From assembly GCA_037042915.1 (NCBI GenBank), contig CM073199.1, positions 558,001 to 622,000 of the forward strand: DNA of 64,000 nucleotides, given 5' to 3'. The DNA is from Auricularia sp. M13 (lineage: Eukaryota > Basidiomycota > Agaricomycetes > Auriculariales > Auriculariaceae). The position numbers and the translations under genes are program-made. This document shows, in pieces, positions 22,530-33,868 of the stretch; positions within the stretch are counted from its first letter, which is position 1, and each line of letters begins with the position of its first letter. The notes beneath the pieces were generated by a model. It did not search any database and was not told the origin of the DNA. It was given only the letters and a program-made list of their open reading frames with translations.

Positions 22530-23113
22530 GAAAGCACATCCTTTGTCTCCCGGCCCATAAATGCACCACATGACATCGGCAGTGGCGCTCATAAAACACA
22601 TCTCTCTCTCTTTCTTTGACGATGATGACTGTACTCTCGAGGCTGTCAGCCACGCCGCCCATATGCACCCCACGCCACCTCCCGCCCAAAAGGGTTCGTG
22701 CCTGTATACCTGCGCCCGTTCATCCAGCAGCTCACTGTGACTCCGCGACACACAGGCAGCTGATTTTGACCGTACTCGTGGTTGTCGACCCCTTAACTCC
22801 GTTCGTCGTCGCCCGGCTCAACGGGTCCGCAACTTCAAGTTATCGGGGACTTCAGATCGGCGCGCGCGCGGAAAGTCGCTTGTATTCGAGGCCACGGATA
22901 GCGCGTGCGCCTCGGGGGGCACTGCGTACCCTCCGTCCATCTGCCGAGCGACAGTGCATTGCGCGCTATAGTATGTTCACCACAGAGGGCCGTGAAGCGG
23001 TGAGTGATTTCGATATATCCCACCGCAGCCAGGTCTGCTTACGACCGCCCATCATCGCAGTGGCGCGATGCCCTTGTGGCGGGCAGGTCCGAGTTGAAGT
23101 TCTTCAAAGGTGA
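22530..23113 (+). pseudogene. second + strand copy of the dispersed promoter/ORF block
   Basis: Starts with the same TATA block (TTTGTCTCCCGGCCCATAAA near 22,540), ATGATGACTG at 22,619 and CATATGCACCCCACGCCACC near 22,660. A 165-codon frame is open from 22,616 to 23,113 but its composition (Arg/Pro-rich, no domain) and lack of agreement with the other copies make a functional protein doubtful. Homologous to 6490-7160. Confidence 0.4.
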
Positions 23114-25325
23114 GCAATGCACCGTCCCTCGCGGGGGATAGCATTGTATTCACTCACTGCATCGTACGTGCAGCGAACCCGCGACACTTGACCGGCCTCC
23201 TCGTCTCCGAGTCTTCAGGATCCCAAACGACGAGGCAAACGCGCGGCGACGAAGAGACTGGATCCTGCCAAAACACAGCACCGGGTCATACCAAAACGGC
23301 GAACCGCGGGAGCGCGCCCTGATGACAGAGACAGCCCAGACTCTTCATCACATACCCTTGATTACTTACTAACCGCGCGCTGAGGGGGAATGTCGAAGCG
23401 TGGTGTCCAACATTCTGCAGACTCCAGCCGAGGAGGACATCGGCCACGTTTACAAGGGGGAGACCGTCCGTGCCACGCCCGCGCGCGGAAATCCAGCTGC
23501 AGATAGCTCGGAGGCGGGCAGCGAAACGGCCGCTCGGCCCTGGAGTACTGCACCGGCTACGATTCAACTTGGCTTGACTCTCCACCAGCAAAAAGCTGCC
23601 TGAACCGATGCAACCTCGTGCGAACAGCGCTGAATCGCAGACCGTGACGACAGCGCCGACAGATCCAAGATCTGAGAGACTGAGTCGGAGTTGCGCGGCA
23701 GGTCTCCATTGACAGTACCTCAAGGGAGTGGATACGGCGGCTACGAGGTGACCCGAGAGCGGCTCCTCCTGTTGACTCCAATCCCAAGTACACGATTTCC
23801 CAAAGCAAACAGCTGCGATCTCCAGTCTGGTTCCACCCCACCCTCTGAGTGGGAATGAGGATGACCCTAGTCTCCTTCGCAGACTTTGAAGTTCGAAGAT
23901 AATCGTTCGAATTAAAGTCTGCATCAATACGCGCCCCCCTGATAGAGAGCCCCCAATTCGGAGGCAATCGCTGATCCGCCCTGATCCGTGACGGGCGCTT
24001 ACTTCGTTGGGACGCTCGTATGCCTCGTAGAGAAGGCCCAATCCTTCAGGCGAGCAGCATAACGTGAGACGAGTCGCGATCCCTCTAGCATTCCCACTTA
24101 GCTGGAGGAGAGACTTTCTTTTGTCTACTCTGACACGACGCGTCTCGATCACGTGCATCACGGCCCCAGCCGAATTGGGGGCTCTCTATTAGGCAGGTGT
24201 GATTTGATACAGACTAGGATGACCCCTGCTTCATGGACGCGCAGACAGAGCGAACGAGCGTCACAGCGGCAGAGTCTGTCTCAGGTACTAGTAGCTGCCA
24301 TGCGCCAATATACAGCATTACCCACTGGCCGTGGGGTCGAGGGGTCCACCCAGCAAAAGACTATCCGATGGCTCTAGTGCCCGCGGTGGCGGAAAACGAA
24401 TGATGCTGGGATGGTCTGAGTCGCGGTGCAACAAGGTATGTAACCCCTTTGCAGACCGATTGTACGGGCGTCAGATCTAGAGGAACCGGGGAGGGGTTTG
24501 GCCCGTCGTCCGTGGATTCGCGAGTGCGGCTGACGATGTTCGACCAAATCTGAGTCACGGCGCTGACGTAGAGGGTCGAAATGCCAGAGGAATTCCAGTA
24601 TTCGAAGGGGATGAATCTGTAATAGCAGGGCTCAGCGGAGCCAATTTGCCCATAATAAATTCCAGCCGCCCCTTCAGAAACGAGTAAATGTAGGCAAGAC
24701 TGTGACACGCGGTATTCCGGAGGCGGCGGCGACGAAGACGAACCTGCCCCTAAAGTCGCAGTCCAGATTAAGAGCAGCAGCACAAGCCCCCAGTGCGGCA
24801 TGCGCAACACGCGACGAAGACGAAGCCAGCGCGGGGGCGATCGATAGTGCATACAACCCTTCAGGGGCCTAAGACCTAGTGACAGTGAACAAAGAAAGAA
24901 AGCGAAAATCTTTCCATCTCCGCTGCTGGCCACAGACTGGAGGCTGACTTGCGAATGTGACTGTCGAAAGTTGAGGCCTTGAGGTCCTTGGCATGGAGGT
25001 TTGAGTAGCAGTACATACGACAGGCCTACGAGCAAAGCTAGACAACAGTAGCAGTAACATAAAACGGGGCACCTTAATTCAGCAGCGGCATGAAAGCGTA
25101 AAGAAAAGGAGGGAGGGAGGAAGGGGAGTAATGCTAGCTAAGGACTACATTGCAGCGGGACACACAAATTGCGGGGTGGGAAGCGAGGCGGTCAGATGCA
25201 GGCGGGGGGCATAGGCTGGCGAAGAGGGAGTCGGCGGGCGGGGGCATAAGCTGGGTTGGCGGGCGATGCATGGCCATATGGTGACAAAAGGAGAGCAAGC
25301 GAGCGAAAGAGCGAGCGTTCAGCGT
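23114..25325. other. intergenic, apart from an inverted repeat
   Basis: Over 2 kb. Long minus-strand frames at 23,286-24,161 and 24,361-25,035 lack any protein-like feature I can support. The inverted repeat at 23,916-24,215 lies inside the first. Confidence 0.4.
23916..24215. repeat. 46-bp inverted repeat with a ~208-bp loop
   Basis: Left arm 23,916-23,961 and right arm 24,170-24,215 share GATAGAGAGCCCCCAATTCG and AGTCTG(C/T)ATCAA, about 80 percent identical over the arms. It could be a foldback element; no flanking duplication was identified. Confidence 0.6.
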
Positions 25326-26188
25326 TCAGCGGCGGGCGACGCGCTTCCTCTCGCGCGGCTCGTCCTCGACGTCCATGATGTCCGCAAACGCCGGCGCGGC
25401 GGGCACGGGCAGCGGGTTGGGCACGCGCGCGCTCTTGGGCTTGCCGCGCTTCACGCGCTCGGTCTTGTCGACGCCGCCGCCGCCGGCCGAGAGAAGGGTC
25501 ACGCCGGGCGCCTCGTAGAGCGATGCGTGGCGGCGCTTCGTGCCCTGCAGCGGGCTCGGCGGGCGGCGCGGCGGCGGCGAGGGCGACTTGGACGCCAGCT
25601 TGGCCGTCTTGCGGTGGTGCTCGCGGTGGGCGTTCTCCTTGGCCTGCGTGATGCGCTTGACGAGCTGCTGCGCGGCCGCCGTCGAGCCCGTGGGCACGGC
25701 GACGATCTTGGCGCCGGCGTGGTGGTGCTCGTCGTCGTCGTCGTCGGACTGCACGGTCGCCGCGCGGGCCTCGAGCCAGTCGAGCACGGCGCCGATGTCC
25801 ATCGAGCCGTCGGAGAGCCCCGTCTGGACGTACGACAGCACGTCCTGCAGCGCCGCCGTGTAGCCCGCGCTGTGCGCCCGCTGCTGGGCGGCGAGCGAGG
25901 CGCGGTAGAGCGTGGTTATCGACAGCGCGGCCTCTGCGTGGTGGCAATCGAATCGCGGCGCCAAAAAGATGCGATCACAAAGCCAGAGTCACAATAACGA
26001 CAAACGGCGTCCAGGGCGGGCACAGCGACGACGAGTAAAAGCAGATTATAATCAGATACTGGCTATAGCCTCAACAACGCGCTCGGCAGCTCACCCTTGA
26101 ATTTGGCATTGAGCTCGTTGCTGGTGGCAGCGTTGGCGGTGGGCAGGCTGCTGGCGAGATTATTCATGCTGAGCGAATCGCGGTCCAT
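25326..26188 (-). CDS. HAPSTR1/C16orf72-like nuclear protein (233 aa)
   Basis: Two exons: complement(join(25326..25933,26095..26188)), 702 nt in frame, start MDRDSLSMNN. Around residues 30-65 the sequence FKEAALSITTLYRASLAA, then AGYTAALQDVLSYVQ resembles the core of animal C16orf72/HAPSTR1 (UPF0472), a HUWE1-associated stress-response protein (AATAVTNLYKES, then GYQ, then DVLAWV). An acidic stretch (SDDDDDEHHH), a basic middle, and a C-terminus with KTERVKRGKPKSA and RERKRVARR suggest a nuclear protein. The homology is by eye and weak outside the helical core. Exon 2 is very GC-rich, which makes long false frames on both strands. Fragments of its last exon lie at 28,672-28,925 and 30,090-30,195. 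Confidence 0.72.
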
Positions 26189-27312
26189 AGTCATAAAAAT
26201 CGGCAGTCAGAAATGCGGCCTCGAGCTTGTCGTTAACGGACACCCAGTGGGTGCGCTGAGAGTAGAACGGGAACAAGATGCGGCCCGGAACGTCGGAGCG
26301 GAGTTACAATACCTCACCGGCACCTCGGAGACGGCCGAGCACCGTCAAACAGCCTCTGCTTCTGCCCCCTCAACCACAGGCGCTCAAAGTGGTCGCGTGC
26401 GCCACGTCCCCGTGACTGTCTCCTGCTTCTAAGAAATGTCTGGACTCGCCGCTCACATGTTTTCCTGCTCGATTCGACATGATTCTATCCATCCGTGATT
26501 CCTCACTTGGGCCTCCTCAGGCGCGGTTTATCCACAATCAATCACGGCAAAAAACAGGCAACGCTGAGTAGACCATGCTCTCTTCGGATACTTTTTTGTG
26601 CTTCTCCAACCGCACTGCTCACTGAACGACCAATGAATGACCACGGAAGCCGATGCCAGCGCTTCACCTCCGCCAGCTTCTGTCGTCGCAGACCATACGA
26701 AATCGATCTCCATTGCCAACAAGCACATTTATATCTTGACATACAAATATTATGGCGCGTCCACGCCCCGTCGACGTGTGAATATTCTGTCACATTCCAT
26801 TGCAACTTTCAGGCGATGACGCCGCTTGCATGTTCATAGTGACCGCGCAACTGAATCACCGGACCTCAGAACTGGGTTTACTGGTCTACGCGTTTCGCGC
26901 CGCCGAAGGTTCTGGCGTGACTTTGGCCCGCGCGACTGTCTTACTACGGGATAACGTCTTGTTTCGCTACTAATCGCCTGCTGGTTTGCTAGTTACGATT
27001 TATGCTTTGGCCGGCGATTGATTAGAGGGAGCGCGAGTCCCACGCGTCATGTCAGGCAGCGGTTGTTCTCCGCCAGGGGCTCGCCGCGTACTTGCGACCG
27101 AGGCTCGGGACATGCGAGCACTTCTCTGAGCTCTTGGATTCTGTCGGCCGCGCAGCGTCTCCCCGCGCCGCCGACACTCGACACCATGCCAGCGCAAGGA
27201 CAGAAACCCTCTCGAAATCAAGCCGCCCTCACATTTGCGCGTCTGGCAACGCATGTATCATTCGCCGCGGCGGTCTAGCGATTCAATCAAGTGTCCCCGA
27301 TGCTTTATAAGA
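26189..27312. other. intergenic, no gene seen
   Basis: Upstream side of the HAPSTR1-like gene; nothing else recognisable in about 1.1 kb. Confidence 0.4.
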
Positions 27313-27412
27313 CTACATAAAGCGTGGAATAACGTTTAACTCATATCTACACAGTATACAGTCTCTGAGGTTAGTGGACACAGAGACTGCTAATGGAGGG
27401 ATGGCGTGGCGT

Positions 27413-28445
27413 GCATATAGCTGCGTCGATGAGACGTATTGTCGCGGTAGCTGGGTTCTGAGGCACCGGCGCGTCTTGAGGAGCTCCGTCGCAGCTCCAA
27501 GTGTTACGGATGCCTGTAACTGTAATTTTACGCGGGTCGGTTGAGCGTTACGGATGCCCTGTGAAAGCCAACGACGGTGCACACTCCCTGCCGTGCTTCG
27601 CGCGTGGCTCGTTGACGCTCTCGAGGTACTCGCTCTCGTCTATGACGCTTGCGCCGGAGAGTTGCGGGTGGACGGCGGGGGAGGAGCGACGGGGTGTATA
27701 CAACGAGCCGGCGACGATGTTGTGGCTCTCCCGCGGCGGTAACCACATTGGCACGGGCTGCGATGTCGACGGAAGAGGTGCAGTGAAGGCTCAATCACAA
27801 CAGCGGCGAATGTCGACAGGTCGGGCTGTCGCAGCTCGAGAGGAGCGCATTTGACGCCGTGGACGATGCATACGTCGCCGCGGTAGCTGGAGTAGACACT
27901 GCGGTATACGACGACGGAGGCGCCGGTTGAGACGCCGCGGTTTCCCAGCCCGAGACCGAGGGCGAACTGGTAGACTGGGTGCCATTCCGCAGGAGCGCCG
28001 CGGGTATAGGATATCTTGGCGACGAAGGGAACAGTGCAGACGCCGGGTCGAATCCGGCGTCAAGTCCACATCGTTATCGTACGGCGGGAATGTGCCCCAG
28101 ACGAACGGCGGTCGCTGCTCGTAGCTTAACGGTACGTATGTCCTGCTTAGAGCGTGAGCAGGTATATTCTATCGCAAGAGCAACTTCGTTGGCCCACACA
28201 CCTAATATCGTTGAAGTCTGAGGCGGACAGTACGAGTGGCTGGGGTACCAGGAGCGGGTCCTCGGGGAACCTCTGGAGCAGAGATAGCGGAGGCAGGGTT
28301 GGCGTGGGGTGCATATAGCTGCGAGATTGAGACGCGTCGTCGCGCCATCGTCAGATGGATGCATGTGAGCAGATGAGATTTGTTGCCACAATCTGCCAGA
28401 CGGTGTCGCGGTATTTAAGGGCGGGAGAGACAAAGGATGCGCTTC
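27413..28445 (-). pseudogene. unknown proline-rich gene family, decayed copy 1
   Basis: Reads on the minus strand. A TATA block (CCTTAAATAC at 28,412-28,421) precedes an ATG and ARRRVSISQLYAPHANP near 28,320; farther down come VDLTPDSTR, LFPSSPRYPIPAA (near 28,000), PPRESHNIVAGS (near 27,740), VIDESEYLESVNEPRAK (near 27,630) and a second QLYARHAIPP near 27,410. The same blocks in the same order occur at 30,900-31,905. The frames of successive blocks do not line up without several joins, so this copy looks broken or has unusual introns. No known domain. The direct repeat GGCGTGG-GTGCATATAGCTG bounds the unit at 27,413 and 28,301. Confidence 0.6.
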
Positions 28446-28671
28446 ACGTCGTGGGCCGTGGGACCTGAAGCGCGAAGCGCGACTGACGGTGAAGCACTGA
28501 TCTCACTTTAATCCTCGATATACCATGATGGTAATCTCAGCCGCTCTATGAATGTTTGCCGCTGGTATGCAGTTGGTATCACGAATTCCCATTCAGCAAA
28601 GTTACAGCGTGACGGTCGGCGTCAGGGCGCGACGGTGTGGCCGTGCAGGTTTGGCTCCGAGGGTTGCTTGT

Positions 28672-28925
28672 CACCGTTCCGGCCGGTCCAAGTCGTCGTC
28701 GCCGCGCCGAGCCCGCTGCAGGCCACGAAGCGCCGCCACCCAGTGCTGAACGAGGCGCCCGGCGTTATTCTGCTCTCGGCCCGTGGCGGCGACAAGACCG
28801 AGCGCCTGAAGCGCGGCAAGCCCAGAGTCCTGACCCGCTGCCCGTGCCCGCCTCGCCGGCGTTTGCGGACATCATGGACGTCGTGGACGAGCGCGAGCAC
28901 GACCCGTGCGAGAGGCGGCTACCTG
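28672..28925 (+). pseudogene. fragment of the HAPSTR1-like last exon, inverted
   Basis: On the plus strand, GAGCCCGCTGCAGGCCACGA through GCGTTTGCGGACATCATGGA and on to about 28,915 matches the 3' third of exon 2 of the gene at 25,326-26,188 at roughly 85 percent, with small gaps that shift the frame (LQATKRRHPVLNEAPGVILL in one frame, PAFADIMDVVDE in another). No start or upstream exon accompanies it. Confidence 0.82.
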
Positions 28926-30089
28926 CACCATGGATGGCCCACCGCAAGACTGCCATCGCCGACCCGCTGCATGGTACGGCTTGCCGACGCCGGCGTCTCG
29001 CTCGCGCCGACCGGCTACAGTACACCGCGCCGCGAGACGGATGTCTGTGGGACGTCCGGCCGCAAAGCTCCGGATGTGAGCCGGTCGGCAGCCGGAAGAT
29101 TCTAGCCAAACATCCACATGATGTAAATCCTATTATGCACAGATGCTCCACAGACATGGATGTCCGAGGGATGTCCTGGCCATACATCTGAGCAATATAT
29201 TCTGGCCATATCCTGCACTCAGCAGCACTGACAGCCTCAACTGCTGCTCAGATCATCTCATAAAATTCGTTATTATTGATCTTTCTATTTGGAGGGCGGG
29301 GAAGGCACAGAAAATACGCTTAAAAGATATTTATTGGGTCGGGAAAGCAGTATGTACAGAATATAGCAGTATGGACAGGTCTCGACTGTAAGCAAAATCA
29401 AAAGTTAGTAAAGTGAGAGGATGGGACAGCAAGAACGACCCAGGAGAGCCCAGTTGAAAAGCGACAAGACGGGAGTGCAGGACTCAAAGCCAGATAGCGA
29501 CACAGCCAGCAGGGAGCCAAGAGCAGAGCAGACCGGACCAGAAAATCTCAAAGACTCGCGTCAGTTGGGAAGGATTTTCAAAGGAGTTGGCATGGAGCCT
29601 TCAAGCTTCAAGACGGTCTTCAGAACAATCTTGACGGTACGCGCGGCAAAGCGAGTGAAGGCCTTCACCACGACGAGCATGGAGACGGGACCGTGCGAGC
29701 ATGGGCCCGGGGGGAGGGAAATCCGTAAATCTCGCGTGCAAGAAGCAAGTCATAGTCGAGGTCCGTGCGCAGTCCATTTCCGCGTTCAACGGCGGCTTGG
29801 AATCATGTCATCGACCTGGGCAACTCAAGCGGCATTACTTAGCGTCGCCCTGGGCAATGTAAAGCAGCCAGAATGACTGTCTGTCATTGGCTGTCGAGGA
29901 GGAGGCATTTGCAACCAGCCGGACGGAGAGATTCAAAGGATGTTGGATGACTAACGTCATATGGCGAGACATTCGTACGTCCTGAGGGCGTCTTGCACGC
30001 CAGACGTCTCATGGACATACTGTGAACGTCTCTTTGATCACGGCACCGGATATAATACAGAGTTTACGCGGCGCTGTCCGGCTGATCGG
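28926..30089. other. intergenic, no gene seen
   Basis: Includes open stretches on + at 29,421-29,876 without domain or composition evidence. Nothing else recognised. Confidence 0.4.
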
Positions 30090-30195
30090 GAACTCGTTTG
30101 GTGGTGTACTCAGAGCGCATCGAGCGCGGCAAGCACAAGAGCGCGCGCGCGCCCAAGCTACGTATGGACATCGAGATGCGCGTCGCTCGTCGTTA
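30090..30195 (+). pseudogene. second, shorter fragment of the HAPSTR1-like last exon
   Basis: GAGCGCGGCAAGCACAAGAG plus neighbouring sequence translates as ERIERGKHKSARAPK, then a gap, then MRVARR, matching KTERVKRGKPKSARVPN...KRVARR of the intact gene. About 100 bp, more degraded than the fragment at 28.7 kb. Confidence 0.6.
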
Positions 30196-30899
30196 CAATC
30201 GAATGTTTATTCTGCGTTATTCTGCGCCTTGCTATGACCTCTGCATCCACCCTACCTGGAGTCAGTGGCAATCTCGGGAGATTCAAAATTTTGTCCTTGC
30301 CTCTACACTCGGTCTTGAGGTTGTCCTGCCGCGCGCTCGTACCCGATAGCCCCGCGCCGGGCCTTCGCTTCGTTCTGTCGCGCAGACCACCTCGTAGGTC
30401 TTTGTCTGGACTTTGAAATTGTTCATCTGCGACTTGCAGTAACGCGCTGGCGGCTGGCTGCCTTCGTCTTCCGCAGCACCGCCGTTGCTGACTACTGGGC
30501 TTCGACTCTCGAGCTCCTCACGTTTGTAATACTACGGCGTGTCTGGCTCCTCGATATATTACACATTGCGACTGCAATACCCAGCCCAGCCGCCGCTGGT
30601 ATCGACTACAGTACATGGCCGGCCAACAATGGAACATCCCAAAGTCAGGCTTGCCCTACAAGTACTTGTACAACTCGACGTGGCTCAGTTAAGTGTCACA
30701 GATTCCCTTCAAGTTCGAATGGCGATGCGTCAGCGCACTGGTAGAGCGCAGCTGCGAACTTGGACGCCCGCCTGGTCCGTCAGAGTCAAATTCGACTGTT
30801 TTGGCAACGTCAGAATCAGCTGCGGAACGATTCGAAGCCAAGATAAATTAGTGGTACGCACTCTCTGAGGCGGGCGTAAACGGTGAGCCGTCGAGGGGT

Positions 30900-31905
30900 G
30901 GCGTGCGGTGCATATAGCTGCGAGAAGCGTCGTCGCAACGGCTCTCACGGTGGTATGTGAGGCGCGGGCTGAGACTCGGATGCCCGAGCGACGGCGCACG
31001 GCCCTTGTAGGCGCGGGGCTTGTTCGCGTTCGCGAGGTACTCGCTCTCGTCGATGATGCGTTTGCCGGGGTTGCGAGTGTACGGTGCGGAGACACTGGGC
31101 GCCGGTAGCAGGGGTGCGTACGAACGAGCCGGCGACGAGGTTGTGGCTCTCCTGCGGCGGCACCTGCAGCGAAGGGAGAGGCTGGTACGAGAGAAGCGAA
31201 GGCGTAATTCCAACAGCGTTGTATGTCGAAAGGTCGGGCTGTCCCAGAACGAGGCCAAGGGCGGGCTGATCGACGCCGAGGTCCGAGGGTGGGCTGGTAG
31301 ACTGGCTCGAACAGAGCGCCGCCGCTGTTCTTGTGTCCTTCAGGACCGCCGCGGGTATAGGATATCTTGGCGACGAAGGGAACAGCGCGGGTGCATATCC
31401 AGGCGGGGTCAAGTCCGGCGTCAGGTCCACGGTGCCATAGGACTGGAATGCGGGCCAAAGCTGAAAGCTGGTCACTGCTGAGCGTTACGGATGCCCTGTA
31501 TACAGCGTAAGCAGTTGTGCATTATCGCGAGGGAGCGACGCGGCCCACGAACCTAATATCGTTGAAGTCGAAGGTGGGCAATGGTCACGGTGTAAACTGT
31601 GAATCAGTGAGTACAGAGCGAGCGAGGGATGTGCTGGGTAGCAGACGTACGACGTGTAATCGTCGGATCCTGAAAGTTGGTCGAGAGAGAGCTCAAACAT
31701 GGGTCAGCGAGATGGCGGAAGCAGACTAGTGCAGTGGTGGCGTGGGGTGCATATAGCTGGAGCATCGAGACGCGTCGTCGCGGCGATAACATGATCATCG
31801 TCAGCTGGATGAATGTGAGCAGATGATGTTGCCACATGTCAGACGGTGTCGCAGTATTTATGGGCGGGAGAGACACAGGATGCGCTTCACGTCGTGGGCC
31901 GTGGG
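30900..31905 (-). pseudogene. unknown proline-rich gene family, decayed copy 2
   Basis: Same block order as copy 1: TATA block CCCATAAATAC near 31,857; RRRVSMLQLYAPHATT near 31,750; VDLTPDLTPPGYAPALFP and SSPRYPIPAAV near 31,370-31,430; a middle with LGVDQPALGLVLGQPDLSTY; PPQESHNLVAGSFVRTP near 31,140; IIDESEYLANANKPRAYKG near 31,030; and RRFSQLYAPHATP near 30,905. The block from 31,475 to about 31,100 is open, the rest needs frame changes. The direct repeat bounds the unit at 30,900 and 31,739. If introns explain the shifts the gene may still be alive; I could not find a consistent set. Confidence 0.6.
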
Positions 31906-32493
31906 ACATGAAGCATGAAGCGCGACTGACGCGTGAAGCGCTGATCTCACATAGTAGTTCAAATTTCTGTAAAAGATGACATCAGAGCTCTTCTATGCGC
32001 GGGTGTATGCATTTGATATCACGCTTCACGCTTTGATGAGATGAGGCGACTTTGAAGCGTCGGCCCGTTCTGGCGCCTGCTTCCACCACAAGTGAACCGA
32101 GGACGTGATGTCTTCAGCAAGATCACAAGCAGGACGTAAAATACGAGTACATACAAGATCGTTGAAATAGGATTCAACGTGGTGTGGAGAGCATCTAGCC
32201 TGAGCCGAATCATTCCGGAGCGTACGCATGATGTAGACGTCGCTTCATCGCGATAGACAGGGAGACGCATGTGCGGCTGAGGGTACGCTGCGTATTTTAT
32301 TTATATGCGGAATTGGGCACAATACAAATGCGACACTGACCGTCGTTTTGATGGTATTGTAGGTACCAGTCACGTGATTTGGACTCGAGTTTGAACAGGC
32401 GCGAAAGCCGAATGCGCCTTGATCTTGGAAGCACCGTCCCCATATAGCGAACTGAAAGAGATTTATCTACGGTGCACTGAGCGTCCCCGAGAG
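31906..32493. other. intergenic, no gene seen
   Basis: Between decayed copy 2 and the first kinase-like gene. No feature supported. Confidence 0.4.
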
Positions 32494-33868
32494 TTACAGA
32501 AATCTTCGCAGCATCTGAAACGCGTTATTTGCTGCCGAAGCCGCATGTCGCGCCGCCGTCTGAAGAATTGGTTCGTCCGACCGTGAAAGCCTAGTTCGAC
32601 GTCGCGACGGTGTTACTGAGGCTGCGCATATCTCATCAAAAGCCACGCGGGCCTCGCCGATAGAAGGCCGCTGAGCAGGATCCCGCGCGGTCATCGTGGT
32701 CACAAGCGGCCGAAGAAAATCCAGTTCTTTGTAGACCTGAAACAGATTATGAACGGCTATACAAAGAGTATAAGAAGAGAACGTACGCTCAACAGGCTCT
32801 GCTTGTACATATTGCCAAGCAAGAAGACGTCGACTGGGAACGGATCGTAGGGCTTGTCAAACTGCAACTCGGGGAGTTCTGGATCAATGCATCGTGTGCC
32901 CTCGACAAGAAACGGCTCCGCAGATCCAGGCGGCCGGCGTGAGGATTCGCCAAAGTCGATAAAATAATAACGGATTGGACCTTTGACGCGATCTAGGTCC
33001 GGGATGGAGTCAAACGGCTCGCAATAATCCATGCACGGCGTGACGGGATGTGGCCAGACACCTGGGAAGAGCGCGCTAACGTCCATCCTGACGTTCGAAG
33101 CAGTGCAATCCCTGGATTGGTATCAGTCTTGCATCTGAGAAAAGTCGGAATGCAAGTACCTGTGAGCGACGCCGTTGGAATGCATAAAGGCTATACCCTA
33201 GGTGCATAATCAGTACAGTAGGTAGACTGTGAAGATGAATCACCAACTTCAAGTGTCTGCTGGATGAAATCCAAGGCGTTATCCACAGTCTGAAAGGGCC
33301 ACTGATCAAAACGATAAACGAATGGTGTGACTATGAAGGTAGCTCCCGTTTCACCATTCGGCATGACACATTCAGGGTGATCAATGACCTCGACTAGCGG
33401 TATGCAGTGGTTCTCGGGACCGTCGCGCAGAGAGTCGGACGAAAGAAACCGGTGGATGGCGAGTTCCTTGACCGCTACCGCAGTTGGGCGACACTTCACA
33501 GCTACCAAACTTTCGTCTTGGATGCGATACGCATCAAGAACCATGCCGTTCTATGCCCTGATTTAATGTTTTCTGGATAAGAACACAAGGGTGCGCACCA
33601 AGTTTTGCCATGAATCTTCATGCATTATAGATTCCATGCCAATATCGGGCCAATGCGGCATCCATCGTGGCTGATAGCGCCTCCGGAAGACGTAGCCGTG
33701 CTCGCGAAGAAACACGGCCTGCTCGCGCCAGAAGACCTCGTTGGGTGTCAAGCCGTATATCCTGTAGGCCGGATTGAAGTCCATGTCGGGCCTAGCTGGT
33801 ATGAGTACATCGTCGTCTACCTCAATAGGGTCCATGGGCATCCGAAATGTCTCTGGATTGCGGACCAT
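32494..33868 (-). CDS. protein kinase-like protein, paralogue 1 (392 aa)
   Basis: Five exons: complement(join(32494..32736,32787..33111,33160..33197,33248..33550,33600-1..33868)), that is the last-listed exon is 33599..33868; total 1179 nt. N-terminal 90 residues (NPETFRMPMDP, TPNEVFWREQAVFL, RRRYQPRWMPHWPD) are followed by a kinase fold: ESLVAVKC (ATP-binding Lys), VAHRDCTASNV (catalytic HRD..N), YYFIDFGES (DFG) and EGTRCIDPELPE in place of the usual APE segment, then DVFLLG. The glycine-rich loop is not recognisable. This architecture is common among Agaricomycete kinase-like proteins. HRD and DFG are intact, so activity is possible. Start chosen at MVRNPETF because this ATG is shared with the sister gene. 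Confidence 0.85.

Noticed and set aside
22616-23113. 165-codon plus-strand frame as a real gene
   Set aside because: Start region is shared with three other loci but the body is not, and composition is not protein-like; kept as a family remnant only.
23286-24161. 291-codon minus-strand frame
   Set aside because: Covers the inverted repeat, has no domain or conserved block, and no intron signals that would extend it.
24361-25035. 224-codon minus-strand frame with a hydrophobic stretch
   Set aside because: One leucine-rich segment only; not supported by any family feature or paralogue.
25192-25947. 251-codon arginine-rich frame on the minus strand and a 243-codon frame on the plus strand
   Set aside because: Shadow frames of the GC-rich second exon of the HAPSTR1-like gene.
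28000-28075. GCCGGGTCGAATCCGGC, like a tRNA T-arm
   Set aside because: Lies in the decayed proline-rich gene; the second copy at 31.4 kb lacks it, and no A box sits at the right distance.
30725-30820. tRNA-like segment with GCACTGGTAGAGCGC
   Set aside because: Resembles a D-arm, but no proper T-arm box, acceptor stem or anticodon arm could be drawn.
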